The notes beneath the pieces were generated by a model, which saw nothing but the letters and a program-made list of their open reading frames with translations, did no database searches and was not told the origin of the DNA. A stretch of DNA of 64,000 bases, from NCBI RefSeq assembly GCF_010093065.1, contig NZ_CP048113.1:6156001-6220000 (forward strand), written 5' to 3'. This document shows positions 26,124 through 35,143 of the stretch, piece after piece (position 1 is the stretch's first letter; every line of letters starts with the position of its first letter). The position numbers and the translations under genes were made by a program. This DNA is from Chitinophaga agri (GTDB taxonomy: Bacteria > Bacteroidota > Bacteroidia > Chitinophagales > Chitinophagaceae).

Positions 26124-26999
26124 TTATTGATGTAGGGTACCTGTATTTACGACAGGTGAAACTTTAGATTCGCCGCAAAGTACGACTAATAAGTTAGACA
26201 CCATGGCCGCCTTTCTTTCTTCATCCAGTACGACGATGTCTTTCTGGGAGAGTCTGTCCAGTGCCAGCTCCACCATACCTACTGCACCTTCCACGATCTT
26301 CGTACGTGCCGCAACGATGGCAGTAGCCTGCTGACGTTGCAGCATGGCGCCGGCAATTTCAGGCGCATAGGCCAGGTGACTGATACGCGCTTCCAGTACA
26401 GTAATGCCAGCGGGTCCGAGACGCTCGTTCAGTTCTTTTTCCAGCATTTCATTCACTTTATCACCACCATCACGCAGGGTGATATCATCAGAAGATTCGA
26501 TCTCCTCCATTCTGTCATAAGGGTAGCTTACTGCCAGGTGACGTACAGCTGCTTCGCTCTGTACATTTACGTACTGCAGATAGTTATCTACTTCGAATGA
26601 GGATTTATAGGTATCCGTTACTCTCCATACCGTTACGGCAGCAATTTCAATAGGGTTCCCCAGTTTGTCGTTCACTTTCAGCTGCTGGCCATTGTGGTTA
26701 TGTGCTCTCAGGGACAGGTGTGAGGTTTTGTAGAAGGGGTTTACCCACATCAATCCATTCTCTTTTACACTACCGATGTATTTACCAAAGAAGGTCAGTA
26801 CGCGTGAGTGGTTAGGGTTTACGATGATAATGCCTTTTACGGTGAACAGTGCTGCTATAAAGAAAATGGCAGCCAGGAAGGTTAACCCTCCTCCTCCCGT
26901 TTCTGCTGACACAATGAAAAGTGCAATAGCGATAAGGAATTCGGCAACGGCAAGGACGGCAGCCAGATAACCGGAAACAGGTTTAATGATCTTTTCCAT
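26124..26999 (-). CDS. SPFH/Band 7 domain membrane protein
   Basis: This 291-residue protein has two hydrophobic segments (about 11-30 and 38-55) followed by an SPFH domain (about 58-250) that opens with IIIVNPNHSRVLTFFGKYIG and includes a coiled region with LQRQQATAIVAAR. Such proteins (slipin/prohibitin-like) oligomerise at the membrane and scaffold proteases or membrane microdomains. It is the first gene of a two-gene operon with the Arc-type regulator. A promoter with near-consensus boxes lies directly upstream. Confidence 0.9.
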   Translation of the reverse strand: MEKIIKPVSGYLAAVLAVAEFLIAIALFIVSAETGGGGLTFLAAIFFIAALFTVKGIIIVNPNHSRVLTFFGKYIGSVKENGLMWVNPFYKTSHLSLRAHNHNGQQLKVNDKLGNPIEIAAVTVWRVTDTYKSSFEVDNYLQYVNVQSEAAVRHLAVSYPYDRMEEIESSDDITLRDGGDKVNEMLEKELNERLGPAGITVLEARISHLAYAPEIAGAMLQRQQATAIVAARTKIVEGAVGMVELALDRLSQKDIVVLDEERKAAMVSNLLVVLCGESKVSPVVNTGTLHQ

Positions 27000-27018
27000 A
27001 GTGGTGATATTTTGGTAT

Positions 27019-27060
27019 CAATTTGATATCAAAAGTAATCAAATTGAATGAGACTGACAA
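27019..27060 (-). promoter_or_regulatory. SPFH operon promoter embedded in an inverted repeat
   Basis: On the minus strand, TTG (27058-27060) and TACTTTTG (27030-27037) are separated by 20 bp, matching the Bacteroidota -33/-7 arrangement. The -7 box lies exactly between the arms of a perfect 9-bp inverted repeat, CAATTTGAT (27019-27027) and ATCAAATTG (27038-27046). A second palindrome, TTTGATATCAAA, covers 27022-27033. A dimeric repressor bound here would block the promoter; the Arc-type protein of the same operon is the natural candidate. The remaining bases up to the esterase start at 27299 show no other clear element. Confidence 0.65.
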
Positions 27061-27298
27061 GTGCGCTTTTTGCTGCCTCCGGAGGTGAAAAACCAGGAGA
27101 ACGGTGCCTTTTCAGGAGGTGTTTACGTCGTAAGTGATTGATTGTTCAATAGTTGTTTGCATTATTGGATCATTTGTGGCATCAATACCTGGATCTTACC
27201 TTCTTAAATAGTAGTCATTTACCAGGCGTGACGGCAATAAGCCTGCATGAATTTGCAGTCATCAGCTAAACATCTTATTTTAAGGCAAAATTCACGAT

Positions 27299-28108
27299 AT
27301 GAAGTATCTATTAGGCAGTATGTTGCTATTGCTTGGCTTTTTCAGGGCAAACGCCGCACAGGTGGACACAGTAACGATCTTTAGCAAGGCAATGCACAAA
27401 AGTCTGAAGTGTGTGGTGATCACTCCGGATAGCCACAAGGATAACCAACAGCAATATCCCGTGGTATATATCCTGCATGGATACAGTGGTAATTATGCAG
27501 ACTATGTTCGTAAAATACCAGCTATCGCCGCCGTAGCGGACGCTTATCAGATGATACTGGTCTTTCCCGACGGCGGTTACAGCAGCTGGTACCTCGACAG
27601 TCCGGTGGACAGTGGTATCCGTTTCGAAACATATGTAGGCACGGAAATACCTGCTTATATAGATGAACATTACCGTACAATGCCATCCCGCGAACACCGT
27701 GCTATCACTGGGCTGAGTATGGGCGGTCATGGTGCCTTGTACCTGGCGATCCGTCATCAGGAGACATTTGGCGCTGCAGGCAGCATGAGTGGGGGAGTGG
27801 ATTTCCGCCCTTTCCCCAATAACTGGGACATTGCGAAGAGACTGGGGACTTTTAAAGAAAATAGTGGCAACTGGGACCAGAACGTTGTTGTAAATCAGTT
27901 ATCCCGCCTGAAGAATGATTCGCTTTCTATTATTATTGACTGTGGTGTGAAAGACTTCTTTATTGATGTGAACCGTCAGCTGCATCAGCAGATGCTGGAA
28001 CAGGGTATTTCACACGACTATATTGAGCGCGCCGGCGCTCATACCTGGGATTACTGGAGCAATGCTATCATGTATCAGTTGTTCTATTTCCATCGTTTTT
28101 TCAAATAA
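27299..28108 (+). CDS. Secreted esterase of the alpha/beta-hydrolase (esterase D) type
   Basis: This 269-residue protein has a signal peptide (MKYLLGSMLLLLGFFRANAA) and the fold marks of the esterase D / antigen 85 group: YILHGYSGNY near residue 57, nucleophile Ser140 in GLSMGGHGA, an aspartate in IDCGVKDFF and the histidine in AGAHTWDYW. It should hydrolyse carboxyl esters outside the cytoplasm, perhaps acetyl or feruloyl groups on polysaccharides. It stands alone between divergent and convergent operons and is followed by hairpins at 28114 and 28151. Confidence 0.88.
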   Translation: MKYLLGSMLLLLGFFRANAAQVDTVTIFSKAMHKSLKCVVITPDSHKDNQQQYPVVYILHGYSGNYADYVRKIPAIAAVADAYQMILVFPDGGYSSWYLDSPVDSGIRFETYVGTEIPAYIDEHYRTMPSREHRAITGLSMGGHGALYLAIRHQETFGAAGSMSGGVDFRPFPNNWDIAKRLGTFKENSGNWDQNVVVNQLSRLKNDSLSIIIDCGVKDFFIDVNRQLHQQMLEQGISHDYIERAGAHTWDYWSNAIMYQLFYFHRFFK

Positions 28109-28150
28109 GGTCATTACCTGGTAGCAGGTAACGGATATTAAATGTGGATA

Positions 28151-28181
28151 AAGAGCTGTTCGCCGCTGGCGGACGGCTCTT
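28151..28181 (+). terminator. Intrinsic terminator after the esterase
   Basis: AAGAGCTGTTCGCC pairs with GGCGGACGGCTCTT over 14 positions (two G-U pairs) with a 3-base loop GCT; TTCTAGTTT follows. It lies 43 bp after the esterase stop. Confidence 0.7.
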
Positions 28182-28421
28182 CTAGTTTACCGGGCATGTG
28201 TTATCCTGGTTTGATACACCGGGCCGTACTATTTCAGGAAAATGCTATTTAAGCTCCTTTTTCAGGGTAAACCAGCCCTGGACACTCCCAGTGCTGAAAG
28301 TTTTTTTACGGGGGAAAAGGGGGCGATTAAGCGGTGCGAATTTGAGATGAAGGGTTCCTGGAGTGAACCTGGCAAGTGAAAAAGGGCCGCAACACCAGTT
28401 GTTGCTGTCTGTATAAATGAA

Positions 28422-28447
28422 AAGCCGGATCTGAAGAGATCCGGCTT
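28422..28447. terminator. Intrinsic terminator after the SusC/SusD operon
   Basis: AAGCCGGATCT and AGATCCGGCTT form an 11-bp perfect stem with loop GAAG, 48 bp beyond the SusD stop. A T-rich stretch is present on both sides (TTTTTTT at 28460 on the plus strand), so it may work in both directions. Confidence 0.75.
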
Positions 28448-28495
28448 GTTATTGCTGCTTTTTTTATAGCGGTATAGATGGCTATACGAGAATTT

Positions 28496-30082
28496 TTATT
28501 GCTTATCCCACCAAACAGGGGTGGTCAAAGCGTTTGTGCCTTGTCTTGTAATGGCTTCCTGGTAATGAGTAGGGTTAGAGGCTGACTCTGTGGATGGATA
28601 CAGCATTCTGCGTGGTATCTTTCCGCCAGTGGCATTACCTACATAGTTAACGGGAGTGAGTAGCGGATAACCACTTCTGCGCCAGTTAGACCATGTTTCG
28701 TACCAGTCGAGCAGGCTTGCTGCCCAGTATTGTGTATTGATCTGATTGTAACCATCAGCGTCAACATATGGATGTGCTGTCAGATAAGTCTGGATATCAC
28801 CACTGCTGATGGCAGCATTAGCGCTGTATTGTGCCAGTTGCTCCATGGCTGCTTTTACACCATTGTTATAGTGAGTAGCGGCATCTGCACCTACGCTCCA
28901 GCCTCTTTTTGCGGCTTCAGCCAGCAAGAGTTCTGTTTGTGCATAAGTCAGCAGGAAGGTTGGCCCATTCAGTTTCAGTAACACATTTTTATTCAATACT
29001 GAATATTTCTTCAGATCGCCGGGATAGCCAGGCGCTTTGGTAATATCAGTAGGACTGCTGCTGCCATTGGTGTCATAACCATTCGGCATGCCCAGCTGGT
29101 CAGCAGGTACTTCACTGTTGCTGGCCGGAACCACAGCAATGTATTGCAGGCGTGGGTCGTTATTGTTTTTCAGGAAGTCCATGAACGTTTTGCTGATGCT
29201 GGCTTCACCTGGCGTATTGATCGCATTCCACTCACCGGAGAGGATATTGCTAACCCTGTTCACCGTAGTTCTGCCGCCTGTTGCATCATGTACGATAAAT
29301 GCATTTTCCGCATTGGACGTGATCAGGCCACCTGCGTATGCTTTCTCTGCCCATGTCTTTGCGATGGTTGCATCTCTTTTGGTAAGACGCATAGACAGAC
29401 GGAGCATCAGTGAATAAGCCAGTTTCTTCCAGTTGGTCACAACCTGTGTCGCGCTCTGGGAGCCGCCTTTGTTGTAGATGAGATCACCCTGTCCTGGTAC
29501 CTGTTTGGTCGCGTCCAGTGCTTTGGCTGCTTCATCCAGTTCTTTCAGCATATCCATGTAGATATCCTGCTGTGCATCATACTTAGGTGTGAAGATGCGA
29601 TCGCTGTAGCCTTTACCTGCTTCTGAGTAAGGAATGTCTCCATAAATGTCAGTCAGGCGGTGGAAGATCAGCACTTTTGCAATGCGGCTGATGTTGTAGA
29701 GGTTTGACTGGAAAGGATTGTCTTTCGTCACTCGTACCACATCTGCGATGTATTTGATCTGATCAGGGTAGGCACGTTCGAAGTATGCGCTGGCCCATCC
29801 GTCGTTCTGCTGATACTTGTCTCCTGCATACCAGGTAGCATTAGAAAGTTGTTGCATCATCATGGAGCAGTAGATGATATTTACGCGCCATGTTTCGTAA
29901 CTGTAGTCGCTGTTACCAGTGAATTCCAGTAGGGCACGCGAGAAGTTAAATTCAGGTACACCACTGGCTTCGCCTGATTTATTCTTGTCTGTATTGATAT
30001 CTTCGAAGTCCTTTGTACAGGCAGGCGCCAGCAATAAAGCAGGCAGGCACAGTACAAGTATGAGTTTATGCAGAGATTTCAT
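28496..30082 (-). CDS. SusD/RagB-family outer-membrane lipoprotein (pair 1)
   Basis: This 528-residue lipoprotein has the signal LPALLLAPAC with the lipid cysteine followed by TKDFEDINTDKNK, the usual opening of the SusD-like nutrient-binding group. The C terminus SNWRRSGYPLLTPV and TPVWWDKQ is typical. It forms the lid of the SusC channel encoded 11 bp upstream (30094-33213) and captures the ligand at the cell surface. The ligand is unknown; no carbohydrate-active enzyme is nearby. Confidence 0.93.
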   Translation of the reverse strand: MKSLHKLILVLCLPALLLAPACTKDFEDINTDKNKSGEASGVPEFNFSRALLEFTGNSDYSYETWRVNIIYCSMMMQQLSNATWYAGDKYQQNDGWASAYFERAYPDQIKYIADVVRVTKDNPFQSNLYNISRIAKVLIFHRLTDIYGDIPYSEAGKGYSDRIFTPKYDAQQDIYMDMLKELDEAAKALDATKQVPGQGDLIYNKGGSQSATQVVTNWKKLAYSLMLRLSMRLTKRDATIAKTWAEKAYAGGLITSNAENAFIVHDATGGRTTVNRVSNILSGEWNAINTPGEASISKTFMDFLKNNNDPRLQYIAVVPASNSEVPADQLGMPNGYDTNGSSSPTDITKAPGYPGDLKKYSVLNKNVLLKLNGPTFLLTYAQTELLLAEAAKRGWSVGADAATHYNNGVKAAMEQLAQYSANAAISSGDIQTYLTAHPYVDADGYNQINTQYWAASLLDWYETWSNWRRSGYPLLTPVNYVGNATGGKIPRRMLYPSTESASNPTHYQEAITRQGTNALTTPVWWDKQ

Positions 30083-30093
30083 GATTCCGGATT

Positions 30094-33000
30094 TTAGAAT
30101 TTAACATTCAGGTTCACACCGAAAGAGCGTGTAGTTGGCAGACCCGCATATTCCAGTCCCTGTGCATTACTGTTGCTGTAGTTGGATTCAGGATCGATGT
30201 TGGGTGTAGACTTCTTAATGTAGAACAGGTTACGTCCTACCAGTGAGAGGCTGACACCATTCAGTCTGTTACCCAGTGCTGCTTTAGAGAAATCGTAAGT
30301 CAGCGCCAGGGAGCGGAACTTAATGAAGTCTGATTTGTATACCTGCAGCGCAGAAATAGTAGCCAGTCTGTTGTAGTAGTCATCTGCCACGATGGTGGTG
30401 GTTTTTGCTTCACCAGTCTCAGTAACACCGGTTACCACCACACCGCCTTCACGTCCTGTTAAGGTTTCTTTGTGCAGACCGTAGCTGTATGCATTGGCAT
30501 TGGTGCCGGAATAGATCTTACCACCTGATTTGAAGTCAATGAGGAAGCTCAGGTGGAACTTACCGTAAGACAGTTCGTTGGTCCATCCACCGGTATAAGG
30601 CGCTACGCCTGTACCATGTGCAATGAGCGCATCTGTACGCTGTGGCACACCGGAAGCATCTACGATCAGGTCACCTTTGTCATTACGTTTGAAATCATAG
30701 ACCATGATCTGAGAATAAGGTAAGCCTACTACGTGGTTGATGAAGCCGTCTTCCGTACGGGATTCACCACCTTCTACCAGCATGGAGTTCTGTCCTTCCG
30801 CCAGTTGAACAACTTTATTTTTGTTGTGCGCAAAGTTGAATACAGTGGTCCAGGAGAATGTAGCTGATCTGACAGGAGTACCACCGATCATCACCTCAAT
30901 ACCTCTGTTCTCCAGTTTACCAACGTTCACCAGTGCACTTGTATAGCCTGATCCGGAAGATACAGTAGCCGTTACGATATCGTTAGATGCCTGTTTGTTA
31001 TACCAGCTGAAGTCTCCGAATAAACGGTTATCGAACAGTTTTACCTCAGCACCGATCTCCACCTCTTTTACCTTCAGTGGTTTCAGTTCCTTGTTAGGTA
31101 TTTTACCGTCTATCTCTCCTAACGGAACGCCGTTGACAGTGTTACCGAGTGTACTGTAGTACAGGGCGGTTTTATACTCATCAGCGTCACCACCCACCTG
31201 TGCATAACCAGCTCTCAGTTTACCAAAGCTGAGCCATTTGGTTTTGATGCTTTCAGAGAACACATAAGACCCGCTGATGGATGGATAGTTGTAGGCGTTG
31301 TTTTTCTTTGGCAGTGTACTACTCCAGTCGTTACGGTCGGTCACTGTCAGGTACAATGTGCTGTTCCATGCCAGTTCAAGCGAGCCGTATACGGATTGCA
31401 CTTCTTTGTTGTATTGTATAATATTACTGTTCTTGGTAGCAGCAGTAGATGGGTTATATACAAAAGGAAATGCGAAGTTGGAAGCAGTGACATCATTCAC
31501 TTTATCTGTTTTCTTCAGCAGGTTTGCACCGGCGTTGAAGCTCACACTTAATTTATCAGTGATGTCTTTGTTGATACCGAGTAACGCGTCGATGTTCGTT
31601 TCATTGAACTGGCGGTTACGTTCCAGGTCCAGGCTACCATTAGGACGGTAAGCAGTACCGGTAGGTGTGATGGAAGTAGCATTAAAACCGAAGTAGTCAT
31701 TGGCAACACGCGCCTGTACAAATAACCATGGAACGGGCGTGTAACGCAGGCTGGTTACACCCAGTACGCGGTCTTTCTTTGTGTTGTTCCGGAAGCGGTT
31801 CGCTGCGAAGAAAGGGTTTGTACTGAAGATATCACTGCTGTATACCTGTTCTCTGAACTGTCCGTCGTAACCCGGGTCCAGGTAGCTGGCAGCTACGTTG
31901 TTCGGCAGGAAGGCGATGGCGTAATTACCGTTACCGGGGGCATCACTCAGGTTAGAGCGGTTGTTAGTGACCTCTTTGGTGTAGATAACGTTTGTTTGTC
32001 CGCTGAATTTATCTGACAACTTGTAGTTGAGATCAATATTCACGTTGTCGCGGATATACTCTGTATTAGGGTAGATACCTTTACTGCGCAGGTCTCCCAC
32101 AGCGACACGGTAGGTTGTTTTGTCGCTACCGCCGGCGATGGAAAGGGTGTTGCTGTAAGTGGTACCTGTTTTATAGAAGTCTTTAACAGGATTGCTTTGT
32201 TTAGCGTAAGGGCGTGAAACACCATCAAACATAGGAGTGGAAGAACCATCCAGTTTGCTACCCCAGCTGGACAGGCCGCTGTTGAGCGCAGATTGTTTGT
32301 CAGTTGGTTTAGCGCCTTTAATACCCTGACCATATACGTCCTGGAAATCGAAGAAATCATTGGCTTTATCGATGGTCACGTTGCTGTTCAGTTCTACGCG
32401 CATCTGACCGGCTTTACCCGATTTGGTGGTAATGAGGATCACACCATTCACACCACGCTGGCCATACAATGCAGATGCCGCAGCACCTTTCAGGATGGTC
32501 ATATCTTCAATATCATCCGGGTTGATGCTGGAGATACCATCACCCAGGTCACTACCACCCCATTTACCAGCGGAACCAAGGTTTCCGTTATTCATTGGGA
32601 TACCGTTCACTACATATAGAGGCTGGTTATTACCACTTAGGGAAGAGTTACCTCTGATGGTTACGCGGGAGGAACCACCGGGACCGGTAGAAGGAGGCGC
32701 ACTGTTAACACCGGCTACGCGGCCTTCCAGTGCATTGGCCACACTGATCTCTCTTGCCTTGGTCATATCCGCACCCTGTACTTTAGATACGGCATAACCA
32801 TTGCTTCTCGCTTCTTTACGTATACCCAGTGCAGTTACTACTACTTCATTGATATTAGCGACATCTTCGAGGAGGGTGACGTCAATGGATGCCTGTTCAC
32901 CGGCAGGTATCTCCTGTGTGAGATAACCGATGAATCTGAATACGAGAATGTCTGTCGGGGATTTAACAGAGATAACAAACTTTCCGTCGGGACCTGTGGC

Positions 33001-33213
33001 AGTACCTGTCGTACTGTTCTTAACCAGTATGTTTACACCTGGGATGGGGTGGCCGTTTTTGTCCTTAACGACACCTCTCACCTGCTTCTGCTGCCTCATG
33101 GTGGAGAGGGGCATAGGAGCTGAAAATGCTGTCTGAGTGCCTTCAGTAAGCATCAGGCTAAGCATTACTCCTGCAGTAACGCATGCTTTGTTAAAGCGTA
33201 GTTTACGTCTCAT
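30094..33213 (-). CDS. SusC/RagA-family TonB-linked outer-membrane transporter (pair 1)
   Basis: This 1039-residue protein has an N-terminal signal region, a carboxypeptidase-regulatory-like domain (RGVVKDKNGHPIPGVNILVK), the SusC hallmark NEVVVTALGIRKE, a plug domain (VTIRGNSSLSGNNQPLYVV; LKGAAASALYGQRGVNGVIL) and a 22-strand barrel ending in aromatic residues. It imports a ligand through the outer membrane using TonB energy. There is no STN domain, so unlike pair 2 it is not wired to a sigma/anti-sigma pair. The 330 bp upstream are its own control region. Confidence 0.95.
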   Translation of the reverse strand: MRRKLRFNKACVTAGVMLSLMLTEGTQTAFSAPMPLSTMRQQKQVRGVVKDKNGHPIPGVNILVKNSTTGTATGPDGKFVISVKSPTDILVFRFIGYLTQEIPAGEQASIDVTLLEDVANINEVVVTALGIRKEARSNGYAVSKVQGADMTKAREISVANALEGRVAGVNSAPPSTGPGGSSRVTIRGNSSLSGNNQPLYVVNGIPMNNGNLGSAGKWGGSDLGDGISSINPDDIEDMTILKGAAASALYGQRGVNGVILITTKSGKAGQMRVELNSNVTIDKANDFFDFQDVYGQGIKGAKPTDKQSALNSGLSSWGSKLDGSSTPMFDGVSRPYAKQSNPVKDFYKTGTTYSNTLSIAGGSDKTTYRVAVGDLRSKGIYPNTEYIRDNVNIDLNYKLSDKFSGQTNVIYTKEVTNNRSNLSDAPGNGNYAIAFLPNNVAASYLDPGYDGQFREQVYSSDIFSTNPFFAANRFRNNTKKDRVLGVTSLRYTPVPWLFVQARVANDYFGFNATSITPTGTAYRPNGSLDLERNRQFNETNIDALLGINKDITDKLSVSFNAGANLLKKTDKVNDVTASNFAFPFVYNPSTAATKNSNIIQYNKEVQSVYGSLELAWNSTLYLTVTDRNDWSSTLPKKNNAYNYPSISGSYVFSESIKTKWLSFGKLRAGYAQVGGDADEYKTALYYSTLGNTVNGVPLGEIDGKIPNKELKPLKVKEVEIGAEVKLFDNRLFGDFSWYNKQASNDIVTATVSSGSGYTSALVNVGKLENRGIEVMIGGTPVRSATFSWTTVFNFAHNKNKVVQLAEGQNSMLVEGGESRTEDGFINHVVGLPYSQIMVYDFKRNDKGDLIVDASGVPQRTDALIAHGTGVAPYTGGWTNELSYGKFHLSFLIDFKSGGKIYSGTNANAYSYGLHKETLTGREGGVVVTGVTETGEAKTTTIVADDYYNRLATISALQVYKSDFIKFRSLALTYDFSKAALGNRLNGVSLSLVGRNLFYIKKSTPNIDPESNYSNSNAQGLEYAGLPTTRSFGVNLNVKF

Positions 33214-33543
33214 AGATACACCTTTTGGTTGATGTGATTTGTTTTAACCCATTGACATAGTAAGGGCGTCTGGATGCGGGATGCATCCATGCATGCTTGT
33301 TCCAGAAGCCATCTATACTATTGCTGTGATACTTGTTTACTTCGGTTGATGAACGGCATAACAATTCCTATCGATGCGTTTGCACGCCCGTGAATGTTGT
33401 GATCTGATTTTAATTGATGTTAATAGTTACATGTTCATTACGTGATGCGTGGTCTTGTCCCTTTGTGTCTCAAACAAGTATTCCCTGCGCATAAAAAGGT
33501 GTCGTGCGGAAATTAAAATGGTACCATGTGCTGTGAAAAAAAA
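33214..33543. other. Control region of SusC pair 1, no gene
   Basis: These 330 bp lie between the start of SusC pair 1 and the end of the SusD gene of pair 2, both on the minus strand. I found no exact TAnnTTTG box on the minus strand. GGGATGCATCCATGCATGC near 33278 contains nested ATGCAT repeats. No hairpin terminator for pair 2 is obvious, so read-through from pair 2 into pair 1 is possible. Confidence 0.5.
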
Positions 33544-35130
33544 TTATTGTTTGTCCCACCACAATCTGGTACCGCCGTTATCATCTCCCTTAAGCTTGCT
33601 CACAGCGCGTTTCACGCCGGCGGGATTTGTTGCATATTCAAACTGAATGAAAGGAATGCGGCGAATAAATGAGGCAGAGGAGATCTTGCCGCCGCTGTTA
33701 TTAATAACAACCGGGAACAATTTTGGATAACCTGTACGCCGAAACTCAGACCAGGCTTCCTGTCCGTCGGGAAATGCAGCGATCCATTTCTGTGTAATGA
33801 TACGCTCCAGCTTTTCATGTAAGGGTGCGTTGTGTGACCATTTAATCGTACACCTGCTCAGATAGAGACTACCGGCCGTGACATTATTGACAGCATTATA
33901 AGGGTCCGTATAGGGTTTGGGCGTGAGCGTGTCATTATTGATATATCCATTATAGGCGCCGGTAAGGTTATATTGTTTGAATGAGGCATAAACACCTTTT
34001 TCATAGTTCTCCCCGGCATCACCTGCGCCTTTCCATGAATACAATGCTGCTTCCGCCCGCAGGAACCATGACTCTGCTGCGGTGCAGAGTTGTATGCGCG
34101 AGGGCTGCCAGGCCAGTTTTGAAAATCCGGCGTAGATATCTTTACTGGTGATGATAATACCATTCCTGATACCATGATAAATTGAGTCTTTGCTATCCGC
34201 AGGAATGAAGTAATAAGGCAGCCGGGGATCACGATAACCACAGAGGAAAGACTCCATAGGCGCTCCCATTCTGATGTCATTCCAGGAATTGCAGATCACG
34301 TTCAGTGGGTGCGTAACAGGGGCGATATTAATATTAAAATTATCTTCATTTTCATTGAGCAGCCCATATGTCTGGTTCATCGCCGCTTCTCCTTCCTTTC
34401 TTGCCTTTGCCGGATCGGCGTTGGAGATACGTAGTGCCAGGCGCAGGCGTATCGTATTGGCCAGCCTGATCCATTTTATGTAGTCGCCACTATAGGAGAG
34501 ATCAAACTTTTTAAACCGGCTGTCGGTAGCTGAGGCGGCATATTGACTTAGTGACGTAATAGCAGAATCCAGGTCTTTAAAGAATGCATCATAAGCTTCT
34601 TCCTGTGAATCGTAGTCAATACTTCGGTCAGCATTGATCACAGCATAATTTGTGTAAATAATGGGTCCGTATATATCGCTGACCCTGTGCATGGCCAGCA
34701 CCCGTATGATCTGTGCCCAGGCGTAGAAGTCAGGGTACTTACCTCTGCACTTGTCCATTACAAACCGGCAGTTAGGCATCACGTTGCCGTAGGCAGTCAG
34801 CCAGGCATCATCATTCCAGGTATCCAGCAGGTCATAGGTAATGTTGTTACGGTTATCCTGAAAAGGGCTCGGTGTCATCATATACCCGGAGAAGACGTCT
34901 CCCATCAGGTTCTGCTGTAGTTGTGTGACGGACACGTCATTGCTGACGTAGATATTCAGCATGGATTGCACGAGCGGGTCGCCTATCAGTCTGAAGTCAC
35001 CCTGCAATTCATCATCATACACGTCATAGGGGTTGGTATTGATACGTTCAAAGTTGCGCGTACAGGCAACCGGCAGTATCAATAATGATAGCAGTATCAT
35101 TATTGCCGTAACAGATCTTCCTTTACTCAT
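33544..35130 (-). CDS. SusD/RagB-family outer-membrane lipoprotein (pair 2)
   Basis: This 528-residue protein has the lipobox LPVAC followed by TRNFERINTNPYDV and ends GGTRLWWDKQ, as usual in the SusD-like group with an SusC partner. It lies 13 bp downstream of the large SusC (35144-38608) and should be its surface ligand-binding lid. Induction would come through the ECF sigma/FecR pair upstream. It is only distantly similar to the SusD of pair 1 despite equal length, so the ligands probably differ. Confidence 0.93.
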   Translation of the reverse strand: MSKGRSVTAIMILLSLLILPVACTRNFERINTNPYDVYDDELQGDFRLIGDPLVQSMLNIYVSNDVSVTQLQQNLMGDVFSGYMMTPSPFQDNRNNITYDLLDTWNDDAWLTAYGNVMPNCRFVMDKCRGKYPDFYAWAQIIRVLAMHRVSDIYGPIIYTNYAVINADRSIDYDSQEEAYDAFFKDLDSAITSLSQYAASATDSRFKKFDLSYSGDYIKWIRLANTIRLRLALRISNADPAKARKEGEAAMNQTYGLLNENEDNFNINIAPVTHPLNVICNSWNDIRMGAPMESFLCGYRDPRLPYYFIPADSKDSIYHGIRNGIIITSKDIYAGFSKLAWQPSRIQLCTAAESWFLRAEAALYSWKGAGDAGENYEKGVYASFKQYNLTGAYNGYINNDTLTPKPYTDPYNAVNNVTAGSLYLSRCTIKWSHNAPLHEKLERIITQKWIAAFPDGQEAWSEFRRTGYPKLFPVVINNSGGKISSASFIRRIPFIQFEYATNPAGVKRAVSKLKGDDNGGTRLWWDKQ

Positions 35131-35143
35131 TCATAAGCTCTTT

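Larger units (their letters stand above)
28109..28495. other. Intergenic region with three hairpins, no gene
   Basis: This 387-bp stretch between the esterase and the convergent SusD gene holds three hairpins: a small one at 28114-28131 (TTACCTG/CAGGTAA, loop GTAG), a terminator at 28151-28181 and another at 28422-28447. Between them are runs of G and A (GGGGGAAAAGGGGGCG near 28312) but no credible reading frame. Confidence 0.6.

Noticed and set aside
33278-33300. Nested ATGCAT repeats upstream of SusC pair 1
   Set aside because: Short self-complementary hexamers without consistent spacing; not enough to call an operator.
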